The notes under the pieces are model-generated. The model had not been told where the DNA came from and searched no databases. It worked only from the letters and a program-made list of their open reading frames with translations. The position numbers and the translations under genes are program-made. From JBBECE01 sp964574935 (lineage in GTDB: Bacteria; Pseudomonadota; Alphaproteobacteria; Rhizobiales; Devosiaceae), in the NCBI GenBank assembly GCA_964574935.1, contig CAZNOZ010000084.1:1-5842 (forward strand): a stretch of DNA of 5,842 nt, in the 5' to 3' direction. Below are positions 1 to 4,732 of the stretch, one piece after another. Numbering within the stretch: position 1 is the stretch's first letter; every line of letters starts with the position of its first letter.

Positions 1-1128
1 GTGGTCGATGTGCACCTGACCCCGATGCCCTACCTCGAGAGCTCGGGGGAGTTGAAGACCAAGCCGACCCCGCACTCGGTCAGGGAATTGAGGGCCATCG
101 GCATCCAGCCGGACGTGCTCGTGGTGCGATGCGACCGGCCGATCCCGCCCGCCGAGCGGCGCAAGCTGGCGCTGTTCTGCAACGTGCGCGAGGTGGCCGT
201 CATTCCGGCGCTGGACGTTTCCTCGATCTACGACGTGCCGATCGCCTATCACGAGCAGGGATTCGACGCCCAGGTGCTCTCCGCGTTCGGGATCGGCGAC
301 GCGCCGGCGCCCGATCTCAGCGCGTGGCGGGAGGTCTCCGAGCGCCTGCATCACCCCGAGGGCGAGGTCAGGATCGCGGTTGTCGGCAAGTACACGGGGC
401 TTGTGGACGCCTACAAGTCGCTGGGCGAAGCGCTCACCCATGGCGGGCTCGCCAACCGGGTCAACGTCGAGGTGACGTGGCTCGACTCCGAGATCATCGA
501 GCGCGAAGACGCGGTCAGCCATCTTGACGACGTGGACGGGATCATCGTGCCGGGGGGCTTCGGGGAGCGCGGCTCGGCGGGGATGATCGAGGCGGCCCGC
601 TATGCCCGCGAGCGCGACGTGCCGTTTCTGGGGATCTGCTTCGGGATGCAGATGGCCTGCATCGAGGCGGCCCGCAACACGGCCACCCTGCCGGGGGCCG
701 GCTCGACCGAGTTCGGGCCCACCGACGATCCGATCATCGGGCTGTTGACCGAGTGGACGGCCGGCGAGACCGTCGAGGTGCGGGACGAGGACACCGACAA
801 GGGCGGCACCATGCGGCTGGGCGCCTATCCGGCCGATCTGGTGCGCGGCAGCCGCATCGCCGACATCTACGGCAGGAGCGAGATTTCCGAGCGCCACCGG
901 CACCGCTACGAGGTCAACCTCAACTACCGAAAAGTGCTGGAGGCCAACGGGCTGATGTTCTCGGGGCTGTCGCCGGACGGGCGGCTGCCGGAGATCGTCG
1001 AGCGCACCGACCATCCCTGGTTCATCGGGGTGCAGTTCCACCCCGAGCTGAAGAGCCGGCCGTTCGAGCCGCACCCCTTGTTCGCCTCGTTCATCAGGGC
1101 GGCGGTGGAGCAGTCCCGGCTGGTGTGA
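1..1128 (+). CDS. pyrG: CTP synthase (glutamine-hydrolysing), 5'-truncated by window edge
   Basis: Cytoplasmic enzyme that makes CTP from UTP, ATP and glutamine, the last step of pyrimidine nucleotide synthesis. The visible 375 residues are the end of the N-terminal synthase domain (about residues 1-110) and the whole class I glutamine amidotransferase domain (about 120-370). The nucleophile motif GICFGMQ has Cys213, and FHPE supplies His347 and Glu349, completing the Cys-His-Glu triad. Aligned by memory to E. coli PyrG (Cys379, His515, Glu517; 545 residues), about 166-168 residues are missing upstream. The GTG at base 1 is therefore an internal valine codon, not the start. ALFCNV (57-62), with Lys55 just before it, and the DVSSIYDVPIAYHEQG region (72-87) are typical of the family. 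Oddity: the UTP/CTP-site motif reads KTKPTPHSV (19-27) where the family has KTKPTQHSV. The gene ends in TGA and faces the convergent Rdx gene across 370 bases. Identification is very secure. Confidence 0.98.
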   Translation: MVDVHLTPMPYLESSGELKTKPTPHSVRELRAIGIQPDVLVVRCDRPIPPAERRKLALFCNVREVAVIPALDVSSIYDVPIAYHEQGFDAQVLSAFGIGDAPAPDLSAWREVSERLHHPEGEVRIAVVGKYTGLVDAYKSLGEALTHGGLANRVNVEVTWLDSEIIEREDAVSHLDDVDGIIVPGGFGERGSAGMIEAARYARERDVPFLGICFGMQMACIEAARNTATLPGAGSTEFGPTDDPIIGLLTEWTAGETVEVRDEDTDKGGTMRLGAYPADLVRGSRIADIYGRSEISERHRHRYEVNLNYRKVLEANGLMFSGLSPDGRLPEIVERTDHPWFIGVQFHPELKSRPFEPHPLFASFIRAAVEQSRLV

Positions 1129-1135
1129 GGGGCCG

Positions 1136-1151
1136 CGGGCGGGCTCGCCCG
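1136..1151 (+). terminator. small hairpin after pyrG, weak terminator candidate
   Basis: Seven bases after the pyrG stop codon is a perfect 6-bp all-G/C stem, CGGGCG/CGCCCG, with a 4-base GGCT loop. No T-tract follows (the next bases are ATGCAACCC), so it lacks the second half of a classical intrinsic terminator. Its position makes a role in ending or protecting the pyrG transcript plausible, but Rho-dependent termination further down is equally possible. Confidence 0.3.
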
Positions 1152-1190
1152 ATGCAACCCGGCGGCGAGTTGTCCGTGAACATGCGGCGG

Positions 1191-1212
1191 AGTGTGGCGG
1201 GAGTGTGGCGGG
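1191..1212. repeat. tandem 11-base direct repeat (2 copies)
   Basis: The unit AGTGTGGCGGG occurs twice head to tail (1191-1201 and 1202-1212) with no mismatch, and is preceded by a partial GCGGCGG. It lies in the gene-free interval after pyrG. Two copies are too few to call a satellite; it may be a simple slippage duplication. Confidence 0.7.
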
Positions 1213-1471
1213 CCGTTCGCCGGTCGTGCCGCGTATGTTCGCCGGAGATTCGCTGGATGTATGCGGGTGTTATCCTGTAATTTCAACAAGTTAGGTTTTC
1301 GGCTTTCGCCGTTGCGCGGGTCCGGTTCGCCTCTGGCGCGAAACCGCCGCGGCGCGCTTGCCCCGATTGCGCCACATTCTACCATGGCGGGAAGGGACGG
1401 GGATGAGTGGGGGGCGATGCCCTGGATTGCCGGGGCGTGGTCTGGCCTCGCGCCGGCGGGCTGGGCGGGCG

Positions 1472-1493
1472 CTCGCAACGACGCGGGAAGGAG
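1472..1493 (-). repeat. dispersed 3'-UTR element, copy 1 (after Rdx gene)
   Basis: A 22-base stretch (CTCGCAACGACGCGGGAAGGAG on the plus strand, written here as 1472-1493) that recurs at 1889-1909 with one substitution (A/G at the sixth base) and one missing A. In the minus-strand transcript it begins 5 bases after the Rdx stop codon. The second copy lies in the same place relative to msrA. Its function is unknown; it could be part of a transcript-end signal or a small dispersed repeat of this genome. Confidence 0.55.
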
Positions 1494-1498
1494 GCGCC

Positions 1499-1807
1499 TC
1501 AGTGCGCCGCGGGGCCCTCGGGGCGGTCGACATGGCCGAGATCGCGGCCCGGCTGCAGGCGGTCGCGGATCAACCGCTTGAGGGTGGCGGCGTCGGGAAA
1601 GCCGCCGTGGCGCTTGCGCTCCCAGATCACCTCGTCGCCGAGGCGGATTTCGAAGATGCCGCCGGTGCCCGGCTTGAGGGTCACCGCGCCGAGGGTGTCG
1701 GAGAAGGTCGCAAGCGCCTCCTGAGCCATCCAAGCGGCGCGCGCGAGCCAGTTGCACTGGGTGCAGTAGGCGATGGTCAGGATCGGCTTGTCGGTGGAAT
1801 CGGGCAT
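1499..1807 (-). CDS. SelT/SelW/SelH (Rdx) family thioredoxin-like protein
   Basis: A 102-residue soluble protein of the Rdx family, small thioredoxin-fold proteins thought to act in thiol redox balance; the bacterial substrate is not known. The CxxC redox motif is YCTQCNWL (Cys15 and Cys18) right after the first beta strand. In animal SelW the second position is selenocysteine; here it is an ordinary TGC codon. PGTGGIFEIR (residues 46-55) and the Trp-Glu-Arg-Lys-Arg run followed by GGFP are characteristic of bacterial members, and the length is normal for the family. The start is fixed: an in-frame TAG lies only 9 bases upstream of the ATG, with no other start codon between. There is no Shine-Dalgarno sequence, but promoter-like hexamers sit directly before the ATG. 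The msrA terminator upstream suggests a separate transcript. The family call is secure; the physiological role is unknown. Confidence 0.93.
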   Translation of the reverse strand: MPDSTDKPILTIAYCTQCNWLARAAWMAQEALATFSDTLGAVTLKPGTGGIFEIRLGDEVIWERKRHGGFPDAATLKRLIRDRLQPGRDLGHVDRPEGPAAH

Positions 1808-1813
1808 CGCCGC

Positions 1814-1841
1814 AGTCTAGCCGGATGGCGGGCGGCGGCAA
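1814..1841 (-). promoter_or_regulatory. candidate promoter giving a leaderless Rdx mRNA
   Basis: On the minus strand, TTGCCG (1841-1836, 4/6 to TTGACA) and TAGACT (1819-1814, 4/6 to TATAAT) are separated by 16 bases. The -10 box ends 6 bases before the ATG, so transcription would begin at or next to the start codon. This fits the absence of any ribosome binding site and the in-frame TAG, which is itself the first three bases of the -10 box. It is inferred from short motifs only. Confidence 0.3.
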
Positions 1842-1860
1842 TTGGCGCGGTTCGGTCGCC

Positions 1861-1890
1861 AAAAAGGGGACGGGCCGCGGCCCGTCCCCT
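1861..1890 (-). terminator. intrinsic terminator of msrA
   Basis: Bases 1865-1890 form a perfect 26-base palindrome (AGGGGACGGGCCG and its reverse complement). In the minus-strand RNA this folds into a strong G/C stem and is followed at once by a run of five U residues (A-run 1861-1865 on the plus strand). It begins 30 bases after the msrA stop codon. The T-tract is on one side only, so it should work for minus-strand transcription alone and separates msrA from the Rdx gene. Confidence 0.88.
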
Positions 1891-1909
1891 CGCGACGACG
1901 CGGGAGGAG
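1889..1909 (-). repeat. dispersed 3'-UTR element, copy 2 (after msrA)
   Basis: This 21-base stretch matches 1472-1493 except for one substitution and one missing base. In the msrA transcript it starts 11 bases after the stop codon and runs directly into the foot of the terminator stem. The shared position downstream of two neighbouring genes suggests it is not random, although GC-rich sequence raises the background for such matches. Confidence 0.55.
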
Positions 1910-1920
1910 CGATCGGCGGC

Positions 1921-2682
1921 TCACAGCATGCCGACCAGAGCCGGCTGGGCCGAATACTCGGCCGGGAACAGATCGTGCAACGCCGCGACCTTGGGCAGAT
2001 CGTTGATCACGATATAGGGCCAGTTCGGATTGAGGGTCAGGAAATCCTGGTGGTGCTGCTCGGCCGGATAGAAGGCCCGCAGCGGCTCGAGGGTGGTCAC
2101 GATCGGGTTCGGATAGACCCCGGCGGCGTCGAGCTGGTCGATATAGGCCTTGGCGACCGAGCGCTCGGCGTCGCTGGCGACGAAGATCGTCGAGCGGTAC
2201 TGGGTGCCGCGGTCGGGGCCCTGATAGTTGAGTTCGGTGGGGTTGTGGGCCACGGAGAAGTAGATCTGCAGCAGCTTGCCGTAGCTGACGACCGCCGGAT
2301 CGTAAGTGATCTCGACGGATTCGGCATGGCCGGTGGTGCCGGAGCCGACGATCTCGTAATGAGCGGTCGCGGCGGAGCCGCCGGAATAGCCGGAGATCGC
2401 GTTGATGACGCCATGCACGTGCTGGAAGACGCCCTGGACGCCCCAGAAGCAGCCGCCGGCGAACACGGCGACGGCGCGGTGGCCGGTCGCCGGCAGGTCG
2501 ATGGCGGGAGCCGGAATGACGACCGGCTGTTCGACGGCGTCGGCCGGACGCGGGAAGACGGCGATGAGAAACGCCAGGGCGGCGGCCAGGGGCAGCGCCA
2601 GCGTGGCGAAGGTCCGCGCCGGGGCGGCGGCGCGGGAAATGGCGGTCGGACGCGGGTTCTGTCGGCGGTTCGGTGCGGGCAT
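1921..2682 (-). CDS. msrA: peptide methionine-(S)-sulfoxide reductase MsrA, exported or membrane-anchored
   Basis: Reduces methionine-S-sulfoxide in oxidised proteins back to methionine. The catalytic motif GGCFWG has the nucleophile Cys78, and TGHAE plus the NPTELN and GPDRGTQYRS stretches (the last about ten residues later) are hallmark MsrA motifs. The C-terminal EQHHQDF and NP.WPYI blocks complete the domain (about 66-235). The N-terminus has basic residues (Arg6, Arg7, Arg11, Arg17, Arg23), a hydrophobic stretch at about 25-43 and ADA at 47-49, a possible signal-peptidase site, so it likely works outside the cytoplasm. Start choice: ATG at 2682 has AGGAG seven bases upstream, better than the TTG 15 bases earlier, and gives 253 residues. 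Cys78 is the only cysteine in the protein, so there is no internal resolving cysteine; recycling would need an external thiol partner. It is followed by its own terminator and is divergent from the GDCCVxC gene. Confidence 0.96.
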   Translation of the reverse strand: MPAPNRRQNPRPTAISRAAAPARTFATLALPLAAALAFLIAVFPRPADAVEQPVVIPAPAIDLPATGHRAVAVFAGGCFWGVQGVFQHVHGVINAISGYSGGSAATAHYEIVGSGTTGHAESVEITYDPAVVSYGKLLQIYFSVAHNPTELNYQGPDRGTQYRSTIFVASDAERSVAKAYIDQLDAAGVYPNPIVTTLEPLRAFYPAEQHHQDFLTLNPNWPYIVINDLPKVAALHDLFPAEYSAQPALVGML

Positions 2683-2697
2683 GGGCGGTCTCCTCAA

Positions 2698-2716
2698 GGG
2701 CGCCGCGGCGGCGCCC
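2698..2716. repeat. inverted repeat in the msrA 5' leader
   Basis: GGGCGCCG (2698-2705) and CGGCGCCC (2709-2716) are perfect complements around a 3-base loop. In the msrA mRNA this 8-bp hairpin would sit immediately upstream of the AGGAG ribosome site, where it could influence translation initiation or mRNA stability. No function is shown. Confidence 0.5.
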
Positions 2717-2821
2717 GATAGTCGCTGGCCCCTATGTGTGCGGGCAGCCGGGAAAAGGCCAGAGCGGTTGACCTACTCGTGAACGTCCGCGCGCGGCTCG
2801 TGAAAGGGTCTTTTTCCCCCC

Positions 2822-2834
2822 TGCACGACGTGCA
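2822..2834. promoter_or_regulatory. 13-base odd palindrome, possible operator
   Basis: TGCACGACGTGCA reads the same on both strands apart from the central base (6-bp arms, 1-base centre). It lies between the divergent msrA and GDCCVxC genes, about 23 bases upstream of a TTGACG -35-like box, a sensible place for a regulator site. Another inverted repeat, CGCCCC-TC-GGGGCG, follows at 2841-2854. The regulator is unknown. Confidence 0.3.
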
Positions 2835-2856
2835 CACGGGCGCCCCTCGGGGCGTA

Positions 2857-2885
2857 TTGACGGCAATGGGCCGGGGCGGGACACT
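2857..2885 (+). promoter_or_regulatory. candidate promoter of the GDCCVxC gene, possibly leaderless
   Basis: TTGACG (2857-2862, 5/6 to consensus) and GACACT (2880-2885, 3/6) are 17 bases apart. The -10-like box ends 5 bases before the ATG, so the mRNA would have almost no leader. There is no good ribosome site before the ATG, and an in-frame TGA lies inside the -35 box, so the gene cannot start further upstream. The -10 box is weak. Confidence 0.3.
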
Positions 2886-2890
2886 CGGGC

Positions 2891-3109
2891 ATGGACGTCA
2901 CGCTTGTTTCGACGATCACCTGTCCCGAATGCGGGCATGCCGAAGCCGAGACGATGCCCGAGGACGCCTGCGTGCATTTCTACGAATGCTCGAATTGCGG
3001 CGCGTTGCTGCGGCCGAAGGCGGGGGACTGCTGCGTGTTCTGCTCGTACGGCACGGTGCCGTGCCCGCCGGTGCAGCGCGAGCGCGCCGAGGGCGGGCAG
3101 GGAGCCTGA
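2891..3109 (+). CDS. GDCCVxC domain small cysteine-rich (putative zinc-binding) protein
   Basis: A 72-residue protein with nine cysteines. It carries GDCCVFCSYG (residues 45-54), the signature of the family that databases call GDCCVxC-domain (seleno)proteins, some members of which have selenocysteine in this motif. All positions here are normal Cys codons (Cys47, Cys48, Cys51). Upstream, CPEC (11-14) and CSNC (33-36) are two CxxC knuckles, consistent with a zinc-ribbon-like metal site, and VPCPP follows at 57-60. No signal peptide or membrane segment is seen, so it is probably cytoplasmic. Its biochemical function is not known; metal or thiol chemistry is an inference. The start is forced: the only ATG, GTG or TTG in frame after the upstream TGA (2858) is the ATG at 2891. 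It converges on the VOC gene with a 40-base gap that holds no clear terminator. Confidence 0.88.
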   Translation: MDVTLVSTITCPECGHAEAETMPEDACVHFYECSNCGALLRPKAGDCCVFCSYGTVPCPPVQRERAEGGQGA

Positions 3110-3149
3110 AGCGGCGGGATGGTTTGGCCTCACGCCGGCGGACGCGCGC

Positions 3150-3575
3150 CTACCAGTTGGCCTCGGCGTCGGCGCCGGTGAACTGGTGGCTTTGCGGGGT
3201 ATATTCGAAGAGCTCGATCTTCACCCCGTCTGGATCGGCGGTCCAGGCCTGCCAGGTCTCGTCGACGCCGAGCTTCTTGTCGGTGATCTCGACCCCTTGC
3301 GCGCGGATGTGGGCGACCGCGTCGTCGATGCTGGCGACCTCCAGGCAGATGTGATTGATGCGGTCGGTCTCGGCGAAACGGGCCTCGGGCTTCGAAAAGA
3401 CCTCGATGTTGGTGCGCCCGCCGGCGTCGAGATAGAAGCCGAAGAACGTCCCCTCGCGGGTGAAGCGGAACTGGATATCGAGGCCCAGCACCTCGCGGTA
3501 GAAGCGGGCCGAGGCTTCGACGTCGGCGGAAAAGAAGCACACATGGGCGAGCTGTTTGACGGCGATGGCGGGCAT
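3150..3575 (-). CDS. VOC-superfamily (glyoxalase/dioxygenase fold) protein
   Basis: A 141-residue single-chain protein with two beta-alpha-beta-beta-beta modules. The four metal ligands expected in glyoxalase I-type members are all visible at the right spacing: His11 (LAHVCFF), Glu58 (NIEVF), His75 (NHICLEV) and Glu121 (KIELFEY). RFYREVLGL (24-32) and DPDGVKIEL (114-122) are typical VOC motifs. It therefore looks like an active metal-dependent enzyme such as a lactoylglutathione lyase-like lyase or isomerase, but the substrate cannot be read from sequence and no S-D-lactoylglutathione-specific signature was recognised. The ATG at 3575 was chosen over a longer frame because GGAGG lies six bases upstream and the VOC domain starts directly after it. 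A weak promoter-like pair, TTGCCC (3634-3629) and CATGAA (3611-3606) with 17 bases between, lies upstream on the same strand. It is divergent from the SDR gene. Confidence 0.9.
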   Translation of the reverse strand: MPAIAVKQLAHVCFFSADVEASARFYREVLGLDIQFRFTREGTFFGFYLDAGGRTNIEVFSKPEARFAETDRINHICLEVASIDDAVAHIRAQGVEITDKKLGVDETWQAWTADPDGVKIELFEYTPQSHQFTGADAEANW

Positions 3576-3650
3576 GGGGGGCCTCCGGGAGAGGATGGGA
3601 GGCCCTTCATGGCGCGGGCGGCGGGCAGGGGCAAGGGGCGGGCTGTGGAT

Positions 3651-3675
3651 CGCGGCGGCGCATGACGCCGCCGCG
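3651..3675. repeat. 10-bp perfect inverted repeat between divergent genes
   Basis: CGCGGCGGCG (3651-3660) and CGCCGCCGCG (3666-3675) are exact complements around a 5-base CATGA centre. There is no T-tract on either strand, so it is not an intrinsic terminator. It lies in the 194-base region between the divergent VOC and SDR genes, 30 bases upstream of the SDR -35-like box and upstream of the weak VOC promoter candidate, so it could be an operator shared by both. Function is unproven. Confidence 0.55.
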
Positions 3676-3705
3676 CCAGGACGGTGAGGGATCGGCGAAG
3701 CCCGC

Positions 3706-3733
3706 TTGCGCACCGCGCCGCCGGCGCTAGGCT
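3706..3733 (+). promoter_or_regulatory. candidate promoter of the SDR gene
   Basis: TTGCGC (3706-3711) and TAGGCT (3728-3733) are 16 bases apart and lie about 36 bases before the ATG, leaving room for the GGAGG ribosome site at 3757-3761. CGCTAGGCT-type -10 regions look common in high-GC alphaproteobacteria, an impression rather than a measured fact. It would also drive the HNH gene. Confidence 0.4.
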
Positions 3734-3769
3734 GCGGGGCAGGCGGTCAAATTCGGGGAGGGGCGGAAA

Positions 3770-4726
3770 ATGGCGAAGGTGGTGGTGATCGGCGGCACCG
3801 GGCATGTGGGCACCTATCTGGTGCCGCGGCTGGTGGCGGCGGGGCACGAGGTGGTCAACATCTCGCGCGGCGAGCGGGCGCCCTACACGCCGCACACCGC
3901 GTGGGAAAAGGTCGAGATGGTCACCCTGGACCGGGTGGCGGAGGACAAGGCCGGGACCTTCGGGGAGAAGGTCGCGGCGCTGGGGGCCGACATCGTCATC
4001 GACAAGGTGTGTTTCACCCGCGAGAGCTGCGAACAGATCGTCGAGGCGCTCAGGGGCAAGGTGAGCCACTTTTTGCACACCGGGACCGTGTGGACGCACG
4101 GGCCGCTGGAGACCGTGCCGGCGACCGAGGACGACCCGCGCGCGCCCATCAGCGACTACGGGCGGGGCAAGTCGGAGATCCAGGATTACCTTATCGCCGA
4201 GGCGCGGCGCACCGGGTTTCCGGCGACCATCATCCGGCCCTGCCATATCGTGGGGCCGGGCTGGAAGCTGATCAATCCGCTCGGCAACGCCAACCCGGCG
4301 GTTTTTTCGACCATCGCGCGCGGCGAGACGCTGACGCTGCCCAATCTGGGGCTGGAGACCTATCACCACGTGCATGCCGACGACGTGGCGCAGGGCTTCA
4401 TGCTGGCGATGGCGAACTGGAGCGCCGCGGTGGGCGAGGCGTTCAACATCGTCTCGGCGGCGGCGCTGACGGCGCGCGGGTATGCCACGGCGATGTATCG
4501 CTGGTTCGGGCGCGAGCCGAAGCTCGCCTTCCAGCCCTACGAGGAGTGGATCGGCACGCTGGGCGAGGACGACGCGCGGGTGAGCCGCGACCATGTCAAC
4601 CGCAGCCCCTGCCACTCCATCGAAAAGGCGAGGCGGATGCTCGGTTTCGCGCCGCGCTACACGAGCCTCGAGGCGGTGCAAGAGGCGGTGGCGTGGCTGA
4701 TGAAGGAGGGGGTGGTGGTAAGGTGA
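3770..4726 (+). CDS. NAD-dependent epimerase/dehydratase-family protein (extended SDR)
   Basis: A 318-residue cytoplasmic Rossmann-fold oxidoreductase or epimerase. The nucleotide-binding motif GGTGHVG (residues 8-14, GxxGxxG) follows the first beta strand at the N-terminus. Strand 4 carries HTGTVW (103-108) with the likely catalytic Thr, and YGRGK (130-134) is the YxxxK active-site pair, Tyr130 and Lys134. RPCHIVGPGW (156-165) and the HHVHADDVAQGF region are typical of extended SDRs that bind NAD(P) and nucleotide-sugar-like substrates, but the substrate is not identifiable. Arg33 (ISRGE, end of beta 2) might favour NADP; this is a guess. GGAGG eight bases before the ATG supports the start. 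The stop is six bases from the ATG of the HNH gene, and the AGGTGA at its end doubles as that gene's ribosome site, so the two are probably co-transcribed and translationally coupled. Confidence 0.92.
   Translation: MAKVVVIGGTGHVGTYLVPRLVAAGHEVVNISRGERAPYTPHTAWEKVEMVTLDRVAEDKAGTFGEKVAALGADIVIDKVCFTRESCEQIVEALRGKVSHFLHTGTVWTHGPLETVPATEDDPRAPISDYGRGKSEIQDYLIAEARRTGFPATIIRPCHIVGPGWKLINPLGNANPAVFSTIARGETLTLPNLGLETYHHVHADDVAQGFMLAMANWSAAVGEAFNIVSAAALTARGYATAMYRWFGREPKLAFQPYEEWIGTLGEDDARVSRDHVNRSPCHSIEKARRMLGFAPRYTSLEAVQEAVAWLMKEGVVVR
4721..4726 (+). promoter_or_regulatory. ribosome binding site of the HNH gene, overlapping the SDR stop codon
   Basis: AGGTGA, 6 bases before the ATG at 4733, is a usable Shine-Dalgarno sequence. 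Its last three bases are the TGA stop of the SDR gene, an arrangement that normally gives translational coupling. Confidence 0.55.
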
Positions 4727-4732
4727 CGGACG

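Larger units (their letters stand above)
1129..1498. other. gene-free convergent interval between pyrG and the Rdx gene
   Basis: These 370 bases hold no open frame that resembles a protein; the frames that cross it are low-complexity Arg/Ala/Gly/Pro translations typical of GC-rich antisense. Contents seen are the hairpin at 1136-1151, a perfect tandem duplication of an 11-mer at 1191-1212, an AT-rich patch at about 1270-1300 that contrasts with its surroundings, a small CGGC-TTTC-GCCG stem-loop at 1300-1311, and one copy of a short element (1472-1493) that recurs after msrA. No tRNA or recognised small RNA was found. Confidence 0.6.

Noticed and set aside
1..3. GTG at base 1 as the pyrG start codon
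   Set aside because: It is an internal valine codon; comparison with the family shows about 166-168 N-terminal residues missing upstream of the window.
1321..1345. GGTTCG sequence resembling a tRNA T-loop
   Set aside because: No matching acceptor, D-arm or anticodon arm could be folded around it.
924..1862. 312-residue minus-strand frame from the Rdx region into pyrG
   Set aside because: Overlaps Rdx in another frame and the pyrG 3' end on the other strand; proline/arginine-rich with no family resemblance.
1358..2017. Plus-strand frame antisense to the Rdx gene, with AAGGAGG (1488-1494) seven bases before a GTG at 1502
   Set aside because: The ribosome site looks good but is part of the repeated GC-rich element; the translation is low-complexity and the opposite strand encodes a clear Rdx family protein.
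1825..2721. Long plus-strand frame across msrA
   Set aside because: Gly/Arg/Asp-rich antisense shadow; the minus strand carries MsrA with all motifs, a ribosome site and a terminator.
2768..2790. TTGACC (2768-2773) as a promoter, and GTTGAC-N6-GTGAAC as an operator
   Set aside because: No reasonable -10 box follows at 16-18 bases, and the inverted repeat has a mismatch in only six-base arms.
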